Shown: positions 26,461-36,588 of the stretch, piece by piece | Layout: every line of letters starts with the position of its first letter | How positions within the stretch are numbered: the first letter of the stretch is position 1 | From: Mongoliibacter ruber | Lineage (GTDB): Bacteria; Bacteroidota; Bacteroidia; Cytophagales; Cyclobacteriaceae | Direction of reading: 5' to 3' | NCBI RefSeq assembly: GCF_003003005.1 | Contig: NZ_PVTR01000006.1 | Coordinates: forward strand, 220,746-284,745 | DNA: 64,000 nt | The notes under the pieces: model-generated | Databases searched by the model: none | What the model saw: only the letters and a program-made list of their open reading frames with translations | Told to the model about the DNA's origin: nothing | Translations under genes and position numbers: made by a program

Positions 26461-29400
26461 TTATTTCTCCATAGGATGTTCCTTCAACAACTCAGCCGGT
26501 GAATAAAACCCCTTCCTATCAGCCACCTTAGCCCTTACTTCTTTTACTTTTTCAGGACTGATAGCAGAGGCCTGATTACCAAAGGAATTTCTCACATAAG
26601 TCAATACCGCGGCAATCTCATTATCATTAAGCATTCCCTCATAAGGTGTCATGGGTACTTGACCGGGATATTCCCTACCCAAGACTTCAATAGGCCCCAT
26701 TAAACCTTTTAACACCAATTTGATAAGCCGTTCCTCACTTCCTAAAACCCATGAAGTACCAACTATTGGGGGGAATAATGATGCCGAAAGTCCCCTTCCA
26801 TCAGGTTGATGACAGGTACCGCAAAATCCATCTCTATTGTATATTTCTTTGCCGATGTTAAACAACTCCAGGTCTCCACCTGCTAAATTGGATTTAATAG
26901 CTTCCTCTTTTTTCTCCCTGACAGTTAAGCCATTGATATGGGCAACCGCAGCCTCGTGGGCGTGAACCATCCAACCATCCAAAGGCATTTTTTCAGCCTC
27001 AGACAAAATAGGCAAAGCTTTCTCCCTCTGTAGCCAGGATGCCGCTACGATGGCTTCAAGTCTTACCCTACCGTGTTCGTCTTTAACAGCCTCCATTAAT
27101 AATTGATCCTGATCTTTGACTTGATGGCCAGTATACCTCAATACCCTCACCGCAGCTGACCTAGCCCTGTAATCCTTGGCTTGAAGTAATTGTCGAAGCA
27201 AATCCTGATCGACTTTATTCAATCCCCAAGTCACCCACAATGCTTCTGTCAAATAGTGTTCATACTGGGTATCACTTTGATCCAGATTGGTAGTCCATTT
27301 TTTAATAGCTGATGTAACCTCATCAGCATTCCTTCCCCTCAATTCTCTTCTTGTTCTATACCGCGTTCTGAATTCCGGCAGCTTCAAATTACCCAATAGT
27401 TCCGGGATACTGGCCTTATCAATTTTGGCTGGAGTTACCAAAGGTCTAGAGGGATAGGTAATCCTGTAAACCCTGCCATGTACGTGGTCACGAAGTGGGT
27501 CTCTTGCATTGTGCTGCATGTGACCGATAAGGACATTGTGCCAGTCGATAAAATACAAAGACCCATCAGGAGCAAATTCCATATCCACTGGCCTGAAATT
27601 CCTATCTGTCCCTTTTACAATGTCATGTCTGAACTTGGTGGTGAAACCTGTTCCTTCATCTATCATTTGATGTTGTTTCATACCTAAAAATCCGATGGTA
27701 TTGGCAATCAACATATCGCCTTGCACTTCATCTGGAAAATGCCTGCTGGACACAAATTCCAATCCTGAAGTTGGGCGCACCCTTTGGGATTCTTCTATCA
27801 GGTTCTCGGATTTATGAGTGGCTTCCCCATACCTTGGCAAAACAGAACCCGGCATCATCCACCTCACATCAGGACCAGAAGTTTCTGCATAGAAATTCTG
27901 ACCCCAATCATCAAACGCTATACCCCATGGATTTGGAATTGCCAGTTGTGCGGTTCTTTCCAAATGACTTCTGATAGGATTAAATCTGTAAAAACCCCCG
28001 TTGGTTGCCCTTACAGGTCCATAAGAGGTTTCCACATTTGTATGCAAAAACACCCCCTCTCCCATATAAATGGCACCAGACGGATCTGCTGCAAAAGCCG
28101 AAATTACATGATGGGTATCATGGTCATCGAAACCGCTAAATATTATTTCAACCTTATCCGCTTTGTCATCACCATCAGAATCTATCAAAATTTTTAAATT
28201 TGTGCCTTGTGAAACATACACCCCTTCAGGGGCAATCTCAAAGCCCATAGGCAAATGAAGGCCTTCCGCAAAGATCGTTTGTTTGTCTGCTTTGCCGTCT
28301 CCATTTGTATCTTCCAGAATAATGATTTTATCATTTGGTTTACTGTCACCAGGCTTGTAATGCGGGTAACTTGGACAAGTGGCAACCCAAAGCCGTCCCT
28401 TATTGTCAAAACTCATCTGAACAGGATTTGCCATATCCGGAAATTCAACCTCAGAAGCAAAAAGCTCTATTTTATATCCTTCAGCAATAGTCAAGGTATT
28501 TAGGGCGTCTTCTCCATAAAGATATTCCAAACTCCCATTTTGTTGGGGGTTGAAATTGGTCTGAACGGGAGGTAGCTCTCTTGTATTTTTATCCGCAGCA
28601 AGCAAATCCATTTCCTCACCTTTGGCAGCCTTCCATATAGCCTCATCTCTAATTTCAGTCATCTGCCGAATTTTCTCCAATTCAGCAGGGTAGTTGTCAG
28701 GCCCAAAAGGCTTATAACGTCTTCCATACACATGGACACCATTTGGCGATTTGTAATCACTGTGCCACATCCAGTTTTTTTCATTGACCATTTTATGAAT
28801 CAATTGCCGATGCTCCTCAGCATGTGTTTTTACTTTACCAAAAACTTCATCTGCCAATAAAACAGCCAGTTTTTTATATCCTTCCTCATTCATCTGTGAA
28901 CCATCGATGGTCAAAGGTTCTTTAGATGATTCGTACCATTTTTTAGAAGGTTCAAAAGCATCTACGAAAAGAACTTCATTCTTTTCTGACACTTCTTTAA
29001 TCGCTTTTGTGTAAAGTGCCAGATTTTCATTTTCCATTTTGCCATCTGGTAAATCCTTCAAAGCAGACAGATTTTCAAAAGCTACAGGTGAAATGATGGC
29101 TAGTTTAGGTGAATACTTCCCGTTATATTGTTGGTGAAGTGTGTGTTTGATAAATGCATCCAACTCAGCTTTGAAATTTTCCAGCCCGTCTTTTCCTTGG
29201 AAGGACTCATTGTATCCAAAAAATGCCAATATGATATCTGCCTTATGCCTGGTTAACCATTCATCCGGGGATTCAAAATGCCCTTGGCTGTCCGAAAAAT
29301 TGGCCAGCTCAGTCTGAAACTCTTCAGCTCCTGGAAAAGCCCAAGGAGATTCTCTGCCAGAATGAGGACGGAAACCTGGGGTATTGCCTCCATCACACAT

Positions 29401-29628
29401 GTTGCGGATATACAATAAACTATCCGGATATCTGACATGCAATTCCGTTTCAAAAAGTCCATAATTCATCATTCTTGATCCCAGATTATTCCCTACAAGC
29501 ATGATGTGGTTCTCTTTACTAAAGTCGATTGTATCTCTTTGGCTGCACTGAAAGAAAATGATGGAAATAACAATGCTCACCAGAATGGTCAGTAATCTGT
29601 TTACAGAGTATCTGAAGGTATTCTTCAT
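26461..29628 (-). CDS. SGNH-hydrolase / PVC-type dehydrogenase / HEAT / cytochrome c fusion lipoprotein
   Basis: 1055 residues. Lipoprotein signal with Cys28. Residues about 38-270 look like a GDSL/SGNH domain (HIMLVGNNLGSRMMNYG at the front, LAFFGYNESF block, DGSQMNEEGYKKLA near the end). Residues about 370-730 form the beta-propeller of the membrane-bound dehydrogenase (Piru_Ver) family. HEAT-like helices follow, and a cytochrome c domain with CGTCHQPDGRG (about residue 934) and distal Met in QVPMTPYEGML. Predicted periplasmic sugar or aldehyde oxidation passing electrons to a heme. A GntR-type operator candidate lies 92 bp upstream. Fusion with the SGNH part suggests acyl removal coupled to oxidation. 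Confidence 0.85.
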   Translation of the reverse strand: MKNTFRYSVNRLLTILVSIVISIIFFQCSQRDTIDFSKENHIMLVGNNLGSRMMNYGLFETELHVRYPDSLLYIRNMCDGGNTPGFRPHSGRESPWAFPGAEEFQTELANFSDSQGHFESPDEWLTRHKADIILAFFGYNESFQGKDGLENFKAELDAFIKHTLHQQYNGKYSPKLAIISPVAFENLSALKDLPDGKMENENLALYTKAIKEVSEKNEVLFVDAFEPSKKWYESSKEPLTIDGSQMNEEGYKKLAVLLADEVFGKVKTHAEEHRQLIHKMVNEKNWMWHSDYKSPNGVHVYGRRYKPFGPDNYPAELEKIRQMTEIRDEAIWKAAKGEEMDLLAADKNTRELPPVQTNFNPQQNGSLEYLYGEDALNTLTIAEGYKIELFASEVEFPDMANPVQMSFDNKGRLWVATCPSYPHYKPGDSKPNDKIIILEDTNGDGKADKQTIFAEGLHLPMGFEIAPEGVYVSQGTNLKILIDSDGDDKADKVEIIFSGFDDHDTHHVISAFAADPSGAIYMGEGVFLHTNVETSYGPVRATNGGFYRFNPIRSHLERTAQLAIPNPWGIAFDDWGQNFYAETSGPDVRWMMPGSVLPRYGEATHKSENLIEESQRVRPTSGLEFVSSRHFPDEVQGDMLIANTIGFLGMKQHQMIDEGTGFTTKFRHDIVKGTDRNFRPVDMEFAPDGSLYFIDWHNVLIGHMQHNARDPLRDHVHGRVYRITYPSRPLVTPAKIDKASIPELLGNLKLPEFRTRYRTRRELRGRNADEVTSAIKKWTTNLDQSDTQYEHYLTEALWVTWGLNKVDQDLLRQLLQAKDYRARSAAVRVLRYTGHQVKDQDQLLMEAVKDEHGRVRLEAIVAASWLQREKALPILSEAEKMPLDGWMVHAHEAAVAHINGLTVREKKEEAIKSNLAGGDLELFNIGKEIYNRDGFCGTCHQPDGRGLSASLFPPIVGTSWVLGSEERLIKLVLKGLMGPIEVLGREYPGQVPMTPYEGMLNDNEIAAVLTYVRNSFGNQASAISPEKVKEVRAKVADRKGFYSPAELLKEHPMEK

Positions 29629-30010
29629 TATTTTGGGTTAGAAAGTAAGGCTTTGGTATAATTTCACTATTGACGACGCCATATTCATTAAATATTGCTC
29701 TTAATCTTCATATGACCCATCCTGTAGTATACTGCATGAGCTGCAATCAATTGGTTTTGGAATTTAAGTAGAAACCATTAAATCGAAAAGACATTGAGGG
29801 CTAAGGGTTAAAAAAAGAGCTGTAAGGACTCTTGATGCTATATAATGCTATAGCTTAAACACTATTTTATTTCAACCTTCAAATAAAGAATTTATAGATG
29901 AATAGAAACAGCACAGGTATGTACAGGATAGTTATTTACAGAAATCTTATGATTATTAAGTAATTAATCAATTATCTCCTCCCCCCTAAAATGGACTTAA
30001 ATAACCGATA
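29629..30010. other. Divergent promoter region of the cytochrome/DUF1549 locus
   Basis: 382 bp between oppositely transcribed genes. Holds the 15-bp motif described at 29720-29734 and a -7-like box on the minus strand (29689-29696, AATATTTA). The half nearer the plus-strand gene is AT-rich with no clear signal. Confidence 0.6.
29720..29734 (-). promoter_or_regulatory. Candidate GntR (RhaR-like) operator upstream of the cytochrome/SGNH gene
   Basis: Plus-strand TCCTGTAGTATACTG, whose reverse complement is identical to 42690-42704 upstream of the rhamnose aldolase gene. The core TGTAGTATACTGCA is a near-perfect palindrome. A -7-like AATATTTA lies 23 nt further along the minus strand, nearly the same spacing (22 nt) as at the aldolase gene. 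Confidence 0.65.
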
Positions 30011-32392
30011 ATGTTAGAAAATTTCTGGTTTTGGCAATTCCTCGGTAGACTTCATCCAATGGTGGTCCACTTTCCGATTGGACTATTGATTTTTGCTGCT
30101 TTGCTGGAGCTTTTTACTATTGGAAAATATGATTCCAAACTCAGGCCTGGAATCAACGCACTTATTCTTGGGGGTACCCTTTCAGCATTAATTGCAGCAT
30201 TTTTTGGATGGCAACTTGCAACTAACGAGAATATTTCAGGAGAATTATTGGAAAAACACCAACTTTTTGGTTTTACCACTGTGGTAATTAGTTTGTTTTT
30301 ACTTTGGATTTGGAGCCGAATAGAACTGAAAAACAAACAACAGAACATCAAATTCTATCGGATAATCCTTTTTGTCAGCACTTTGGGTATTGTGATCACC
30401 GGACACTTAGGGGCTTCCCTGACACATGGAGAAGATTTCCTAAGCAGTACCTTACCTTGGAATATGGATAATTCTCCCTACCAACCTGGAAATTTTGATT
30501 TGGCCCATTATGATTTGGAAGAAGGTTTACTTCGTCCAGATGCTGAATTGAAATTAATCGGCGAAGTAAGGACCATTTTTGCGCATAACTGTTACAAATG
30601 CCATAGTGGTGCTAAGACCGAAGGAGATTTAAGGTTAGATACCAAAGATCATGTATTTAAAGGAGGAGAATCAGGGGAGGTTATCCTTGTTGGGAGCCCT
30701 CAAGAAAGTGAGTTGATAAGAAGGATTACACTACCACAAAACCATAAAGATATAATGCCCGCCAAAGGCAGGCCCCTAAGTAATGAAGAAATTGCAATTC
30801 TCACTCTTTGGGTAGAAAAAGGAGCTCCCTGGCCGGAAAATGCAAGCATCCCAAGTATTTACAGGGTAGCTGAGCTAGCGCCTAGAAAACCCAAATTACC
30901 CAAAAACTCGATTGGACTGGAAAATCCAGTTGATTTATTTGTAGATGATTATTTTCAAAAAAAAGGTCTAGAATGGCCCCAAAGCATCGATGATAGAACA
31001 TTTCTAAGAAGGGTATATTTTGACCTTGTTGGGTTAATACCTACCCAAGAAGACTCTGAAAAATTTTTAAAAGAACAAATACCGGAAAAACGATTGGCAG
31101 TCATCGAAGACCTTCTGCATAGAAATGATGATTATGCCATGCACTGGCTTACCTTTTGGAATGATATTTTAAGAAATGATTATACCGGAACAGGATACAT
31201 TACAAACGGCAGGTATAATATCACAGATTGGCTCTACCAATCCCTTCATAAAAACAAACCTTATGATGTTTTTGTCAAAGAGCTGCTCAATCCTGATGAA
31301 AAGTCCAAAGGATTTATTGAAGGCATTCGCTGGCGTGGTACTGTCAATGCCAGTCAAAGAACAGAAATGCAGGCTGCACAAAATGTAGGTCAGGTAATAT
31401 TGGGGCTTAACCTCAAATGTGCCTCCTGTCATGATAGTTTTATTTCAGATTGGAAACTGGATCAGGCCTATGCTTTCGCCAATATTTTTGCTGATACAAC
31501 TTTGGAGGTGAGTCGGTGTGAACAGCCAACCGGGGAATTTGCTTCCACCAAAATTCTTTGGGAAGAGTTGGGAGAAATTGACAGTCTGGGTACCCGAGCG
31601 GAGAAACTCAGACAACTTTCTGAAAACCTTGTTCAGCCAGCCAATGGCAGAATGTACAGGACCATAGTCAACCGTATCTGGAAACAAATGATGGGAAGGG
31701 GAATCGTGGAACCTGTAGACGAGATGGACAATCTCCCTTGGAGTCAAGACTTATTGGACTGGTTGGCTTCTGAGTTTGTGGATAGTGGTTATGATGTCAA
31801 AGCATTGATTCACCAAATTGCCACTTCCAAAATATACCAGTCGGCTTCTTCAGGAATAAAAAGCCCTGATTTACTCCAATCTGAGGATTACGTATTTACA
31901 GGAATGACCAGAAGAAGGTTGACAGCAGAGCAGTTTTCAGATGCTGTTAGTCAGGTAATCCATCCTGTATTTGATAAGCAAGAACAAAAATACAACCCTT
32001 TTGAATTGGCTAAAATTGAGCAAGCCAAACCAGGATTTGTACGGGCTTCTTTGGTAGCCAACAATGGATTCCTTACCGCCCTTGGAAGACCCAATAGGGA
32101 AATTGTGGCTACAAGTAGAGATTCTCAGGCAAACTTACTCCAAGCCCTTGAATTGACCAACGGAGAAAAACTGTTCGAAGTACTTGAAAAAGGGGCCATT
32201 CTTTGGAAAGAAAAACATGTCCGAGGAGATATCATCTCAGAGGAATTTTACAAGGAAATACTCTTAAGAAAGCCTTCCCAGAAAGAATTGCAAATAGCCA
32301 AAGCAGCATTGGGTGAAACACCAACGACAGAACAAATTCAGGATTTTTTTTGGGCGGTATTATTACTTCCGGAATTTCAGATAATTTACTAA
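30011..32392 (+). CDS. DUF2231 membrane / cytochrome / DUF1549-DUF1553 protein
   Basis: 793 residues. Residues about 10-140 hold four membrane helices of the DUF2231 type (RLHPMVVHFPIGLLIFAALLEL). At about residue 194 a planctomycete-type cytochrome domain begins (CYKCHSGAKTEGDLRLD, later KDIMPAKGRPLS). DUF1549 follows from about 300 (VDDYFQKKGLEWPQSIDDRTFLRRVYFDLVGLIPT), including a second CxxCH (CASCHDSF, about residue 470), then DUF1553 (MYRTIVNRIWKQMMGRGIVEPVDEMD). A heme-bearing, membrane-anchored periplasmic enzyme of unknown reaction. First gene of a seven-gene plus-strand array; 26 bp before the DUF1501 gene, its usual partner. Confidence 0.88.
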   Translation: MLENFWFWQFLGRLHPMVVHFPIGLLIFAALLELFTIGKYDSKLRPGINALILGGTLSALIAAFFGWQLATNENISGELLEKHQLFGFTTVVISLFLLWIWSRIELKNKQQNIKFYRIILFVSTLGIVITGHLGASLTHGEDFLSSTLPWNMDNSPYQPGNFDLAHYDLEEGLLRPDAELKLIGEVRTIFAHNCYKCHSGAKTEGDLRLDTKDHVFKGGESGEVILVGSPQESELIRRITLPQNHKDIMPAKGRPLSNEEIAILTLWVEKGAPWPENASIPSIYRVAELAPRKPKLPKNSIGLENPVDLFVDDYFQKKGLEWPQSIDDRTFLRRVYFDLVGLIPTQEDSEKFLKEQIPEKRLAVIEDLLHRNDDYAMHWLTFWNDILRNDYTGTGYITNGRYNITDWLYQSLHKNKPYDVFVKELLNPDEKSKGFIEGIRWRGTVNASQRTEMQAAQNVGQVILGLNLKCASCHDSFISDWKLDQAYAFANIFADTTLEVSRCEQPTGEFASTKILWEELGEIDSLGTRAEKLRQLSENLVQPANGRMYRTIVNRIWKQMMGRGIVEPVDEMDNLPWSQDLLDWLASEFVDSGYDVKALIHQIATSKIYQSASSGIKSPDLLQSEDYVFTGMTRRRLTAEQFSDAVSQVIHPVFDKQEQKYNPFELAKIEQAKPGFVRASLVANNGFLTALGRPNREIVATSRDSQANLLQALELTNGEKLFEVLEKGAILWKEKHVRGDIISEEFYKEILLRKPSQKELQIAKAALGETPTTEQIQDFFWAVLLLPEFQIIY

Positions 32393-32418
32393 ACGAAAAA
32401 TCAACCATCTAAAGCCAC

Positions 32419-33849
32419 ATGATACATCAGTTGAAAAGGAGGGATTTTTTAAAGAAAACAAGTGCCGCTGCGATGGCAACCATGGCAATGGGAGCTCCTT
32501 TTTCAGGGCTGCTATCATCCTGTCAATCAAATCACAGCCTTCCTTCAACAGCAGACACTGTCATATTGCTTTTTATGGCAGGTGGAATGGCTCATACAGA
32601 AACCTTTGATCCAAAAAAACACACACCCTTCCGGAAAGGGATGAACTCGAGTGAAATACTCTCTACTTTCCCATCTGTGCCCACAATACTAGACGACATA
32701 AATTTCTCCCAAGGCTTGGAATCTATCGGCAAAATCATGGACCGAGGCACATTGATAAGGTCTTACATAGCAGCAGATTTGGGTCATATCCTACATACCA
32801 GACATCAATATCATTGGCATACCTGCTATGAACCACCCCAATCGGTAGTTGTCCCTCACATCGGGTCTTGGATAGCCAAAGAATTAGGCGCACTAAACCC
32901 TGTAATTCCTCCTTTTATCAATATAGGGCAAAGGTTTACTGTTGGAGAAGGAGAAGAACTTAAAGCTTTCCACAGTGCCGGTTTTCTAGGTTCTGAATTT
33001 GGTCCGTTTCTGATACCCGATCCCACATCAGGCCTGGAAAGTGTTCGTCCTCCTGTCGGCATGTCATTGGAGCGTTTTGAATCCAGAAACCAACTTTACC
33101 AAAATTTAATAGAGGGAAGTGCCATGGGAGAATATGGGAGCGATTACCAGAAAGAATCTCTCAAAAGATCTATGGAGCAAGCTTATATCCTTTTGAATTC
33201 TCCAGAAGCAAAAGCTTTTGACTTAAGCCAGGAACCCAAAGAAAGTTATGATATTTATAACACGGGAAAATTTGGATTAGGCTGCCTTTTAGCAAAAAGA
33301 TTGACCGAACAGGGAGCTAGGTTTATCAGTGTCACCACCGAATACGAGCCATTTTTTGGCTGGGACACCCATGACAATGGCCATACGAGATTGAAAGACA
33401 TGAAAAAATTAATAGATGCCCCTATTGCTCAATTGATCAAGGATTTGGATGAAAGTGGCAGACTGGAGAGGACGCTAGTGATTGTTGCCAGTGAATTCAG
33501 CAGGGATATGCTGACCGAAGGGAGACCTGATCTTAAAGTTCTGGATCAGGTAGATGTTCCGGAAATCGTAGAGGATATGAAAAACTATGGTATGCATAGG
33601 CATTTTACTGATGGTTGTTCTATCCTGATGTTTGGAGGAGGAATAAAAAGAGGACATGTATATGGTAAAACAGCTGACGAAAGACCTTGTAAAACAATAG
33701 AGAAACCAATCAAAATAGACAGTATTCATCAAACCATTTATCATGCTCTAGGAATTCCATCAGACACCCATTATATGATAGAAAAAAGGCCATTTTATAC
33801 TACACCAGATGGAATTGGCAAGGTGGAACATGAACTATTGAAAACCTGA
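32419..33849 (+). CDS. DUF1501 protein with Tat signal
   Basis: 476 residues. Twin-arginine signal RRDFLKKTSAAAMATMAMG at residues about 7-26, so it is exported folded. DUF1501 is related to the alkaline phosphatase/sulfatase fold: DTVILLFMAGGMAHTETFDPK near the start and FFGWDTHDNGHTRLKDM then VIVASEFSRDM as likely metal-binding segments. It occurs beside DUF1549/DUF1553 genes in Planctomycetes and Bacteroidota, as here. Function of the pair is unknown; sulfatase-like or sugar-modifying roles are possible. Confidence 0.88.
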   Translation: MIHQLKRRDFLKKTSAAAMATMAMGAPFSGLLSSCQSNHSLPSTADTVILLFMAGGMAHTETFDPKKHTPFRKGMNSSEILSTFPSVPTILDDINFSQGLESIGKIMDRGTLIRSYIAADLGHILHTRHQYHWHTCYEPPQSVVVPHIGSWIAKELGALNPVIPPFINIGQRFTVGEGEELKAFHSAGFLGSEFGPFLIPDPTSGLESVRPPVGMSLERFESRNQLYQNLIEGSAMGEYGSDYQKESLKRSMEQAYILLNSPEAKAFDLSQEPKESYDIYNTGKFGLGCLLAKRLTEQGARFISVTTEYEPFFGWDTHDNGHTRLKDMKKLIDAPIAQLIKDLDESGRLERTLVIVASEFSRDMLTEGRPDLKVLDQVDVPEIVEDMKNYGMHRHFTDGCSILMFGGGIKRGHVYGKTADERPCKTIEKPIKIDSIHQTIYHALGIPSDTHYMIEKRPFYTTPDGIGKVEHELLKT

Positions 33850-33896
33850 ACAATCATCTAAATTCAACCTAACAATATCCAGACAACCTAAAAACG

Positions 33897-36554
33897 ATGT
33901 TACCCAAAAACTTTAATTTAAAACCAATTATCCTCTTGCTGACTTTAAGCTTTCTTTTTTCATGTGAAAAAAAGCAAGCAGACAGCACTGCTATCAATCC
34001 AAAAATAGCAAAACTTAAACTACCGGCAGGCTTTGAAGCTGAGCACTTGTATAGTCCTGGAGAAAACGAACAGGGTTCCTGGGTGGGTGTAACTTTTGAC
34101 GACAAAGGTCGGATGATCGCAACAGACCAATATGGAGCACTTTATAGACTTGAGATCCCCGAAATAGGTGCTGATGAAATCAAGCCAAAAGTAGAAAAAC
34201 TCAAGGTAGGGACGGATGAATCAAAACTGGGAATGGGTTATGCTCAGGGTGTATTATTTGCGTTCAACAGTCTGTATGTAATGGTCAATCACAATGCTAA
34301 TGAAGCTTTTGATAAAGGCACAGGGCTTTACCGTCTTCAGGATACCAATGGGGATGATCAATATGACAAAATCACCTTGATTAAATCTCTAAAAGGAGAA
34401 CCAGGTGAGCACGGTCCTCACAGTATGGTGCTATCGCCTGACAAACAATCAATATACCTAGTGGCTGGAAATCATGTGGATGTACCTGAAATGGATGCCT
34501 ATAGACTTCCCCGGGTATGGGAAGAAGACAACATTTTTCCCCTGATCAAGGATCCAAGAGGCCATGCTAACAACCGGATGGCACCTGGCGGCTGGATCGC
34601 CAAGATCGACCCCGAAGGAAAAGAATGGGAATTAATCAGTGCTGGTTTTAGAAATGCTTATGATATAGCGTTTAACGAGGCCGGTGATTTATTTACCTAT
34701 GATTCAGACATGGAATGGGATTTTGGTATGCCTTGGTACAGACCTACACGGATTTGTCATGTCGTCAGTGGCAGTGAATTTGGATGGAGAACAGGAAATC
34801 AAAAGTGGTCTCCAGAATATCCTGACAATTTACCCGCAATATTGAATATTGGTCAGGGTTCGCCCACCAATGTAATGTTTGGGACAGGATCTGATTTCCC
34901 GGAAAAATACAGAAAAGCCCTTTTTGCTTTTGATTGGAGTTTTGGAATTATATACGCTGTTTTTCTGGAGCCTTCAGGAGCTACTTATTCAGCTACTGCA
35001 GAGGAATTTTTATCAGGTTCACCGCTCCCGCTTACCGACGGGGCTATTGGACCTGATGGAGCCATGTATTTTATGACTGGCGGAAGAAGATTGGAATCTG
35101 ATGTATATAGGATTTATTACACTGGAAAAACAGATGATGATCAATCCATCGGCAATGCATCAGCTTTACCGGAAGCCCATCAGATAAGAAGAACACTGGA
35201 AACATACCACAGCGGTGGGCCAAGAGAAGGGGCTGTAGAAACAGCTTGGTCTTTTCTGAATCATGAAGATAGATTTATTCAATATGCTGCCAGAATCGCT
35301 TTAGAGCACCAACCTGTAAAAGAATGGCAAGAAAGGGCACTAAATGAAAAAGTGCCAAGTACACTGATACAATCTATGATTGCCCTTATCCGCCATGGAG
35401 AAAAAAATCTTCAACCCAGAATTTTGGAAGCACTCGTGTCCGTGGATTTTAAGCAACTTTCTTCTTCAGATCAATTGAATCTTGTAAGGGCCGTTGAACT
35501 GAGTCTATTCAGACAGGGTATGCCTTCCAATTCCATGAAGGATCAATTGGCAGGGCTTTTAAATCCCAGTTTTCCATCTGGAGATAACAATCTAGACAGG
35601 TCTTTGAGTAAGGTCCTAGTCCATATAGACGCTCCCGAAGCGGTTGAAAAGATCGTGGCTCAACTTAGGTCAGCCAAGGATGATTTGGAATACCAAAAGG
35701 CTTTTACTTCTTCCTCTGACCTGATCTTAAGAAATCCACAATATGGCCTTGACATTGCGGACATGTTGGCCAACGTGCCTCCTGCACAACAATCGTATTA
35801 TGCCACTGTCTTAGGTGCTGCCAAAGTAGGTTGGACTCCGGAATTAAGAGAAGAGTATTTCACCTGGATTCATGATGCATTTCAATACAAAGGCGGAAGG
35901 AGTTATGTGGGATTCATCGACAGAGCAAGAAAAATGGCTTTGAATAAAGTCAGCTCTTCTGATTTTGATTTATATAATGAAATGTCAGGTGCCGGCTTGC
36001 TATCAGGCAGTGGAAATGAATTGGTAGTTTCAGATGTTCAGCCACAGGGACCGGGAAGGAATTGGAAAGTTGAGGAGGCTTTGTCTTTAATGGATGATCT
36101 CAAAGGCAGAGATCTTGTTCAAGGTAAAGCCATGTATGCTGCTACCTTATGTCAATCATGCCATACCATGAAAGGAGAAGGAGGTATAGTAGGCCCAGAT
36201 TTGACACAATTGGGCACCCGCTTTTCTATAAAAGACATTTTGGAATCGGCCATCAACCCCAATGCTGTAATCAGCGACCAATATGCTGCTACCATATTTT
36301 ACATATCTGATGGCAGTTCCATTTTGGGAAAACTGACCAGTGAAGACAAGGAAAAATACTACATCTCACAAAACCCTTTTGACCCCCAAACCATCCGGGA
36401 AATTCCCAAAAAAGAGGTGACTGGCAAAAAACTTTCAGATATTTCTGTTATGATGCCTGGATTAATCAACCGACTCAATGAAGAAGAATTGAAAGACCTG
36501 ATGGCTTACCTGATCTCAGGAGGTAATCCTGGTCATGAGGTTTATCAGGATTAA
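33897..36554 (+). CDS. PVC-type dehydrogenase / HEAT / cytochrome c lipoprotein
   Basis: 885 residues, lipoprotein Cys23. Residues about 40-420 form a quinoprotein-like beta-propeller (GVTFDDKGRMIATDQYGALYRLEIPE, GPHSMVLSPDKQSIYL, FRNAYDIAFNEAGDLFTYDSDMEWDFGMPWYRPTR, GAIGPDGAMYFMTGGRR). HEAT-like helices occupy about 430-700, and a cytochrome c domain carries CQSCHTMKGEGG (about residue 751). Related to the 26461-29628 protein but without its SGNH part. Predicted to oxidise a sugar or alcohol in the periplasm and hand electrons to its heme. Sits between the DUF1501 and DUF1080 genes in one operon. Confidence 0.87.
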   Translation: MLPKNFNLKPIILLLTLSFLFSCEKKQADSTAINPKIAKLKLPAGFEAEHLYSPGENEQGSWVGVTFDDKGRMIATDQYGALYRLEIPEIGADEIKPKVEKLKVGTDESKLGMGYAQGVLFAFNSLYVMVNHNANEAFDKGTGLYRLQDTNGDDQYDKITLIKSLKGEPGEHGPHSMVLSPDKQSIYLVAGNHVDVPEMDAYRLPRVWEEDNIFPLIKDPRGHANNRMAPGGWIAKIDPEGKEWELISAGFRNAYDIAFNEAGDLFTYDSDMEWDFGMPWYRPTRICHVVSGSEFGWRTGNQKWSPEYPDNLPAILNIGQGSPTNVMFGTGSDFPEKYRKALFAFDWSFGIIYAVFLEPSGATYSATAEEFLSGSPLPLTDGAIGPDGAMYFMTGGRRLESDVYRIYYTGKTDDDQSIGNASALPEAHQIRRTLETYHSGGPREGAVETAWSFLNHEDRFIQYAARIALEHQPVKEWQERALNEKVPSTLIQSMIALIRHGEKNLQPRILEALVSVDFKQLSSSDQLNLVRAVELSLFRQGMPSNSMKDQLAGLLNPSFPSGDNNLDRSLSKVLVHIDAPEAVEKIVAQLRSAKDDLEYQKAFTSSSDLILRNPQYGLDIADMLANVPPAQQSYYATVLGAAKVGWTPELREEYFTWIHDAFQYKGGRSYVGFIDRARKMALNKVSSSDFDLYNEMSGAGLLSGSGNELVVSDVQPQGPGRNWKVEEALSLMDDLKGRDLVQGKAMYAATLCQSCHTMKGEGGIVGPDLTQLGTRFSIKDILESAINPNAVISDQYAATIFYISDGSSILGKLTSEDKEKYYISQNPFDPQTIREIPKKEVTGKKLSDISVMMPGLINRLNEEELKDLMAYLISGGNPGHEVYQD

Positions 36555-36588
36555 CGAAGATTGGAGAAAAAAGCAAATAATTGACTTT

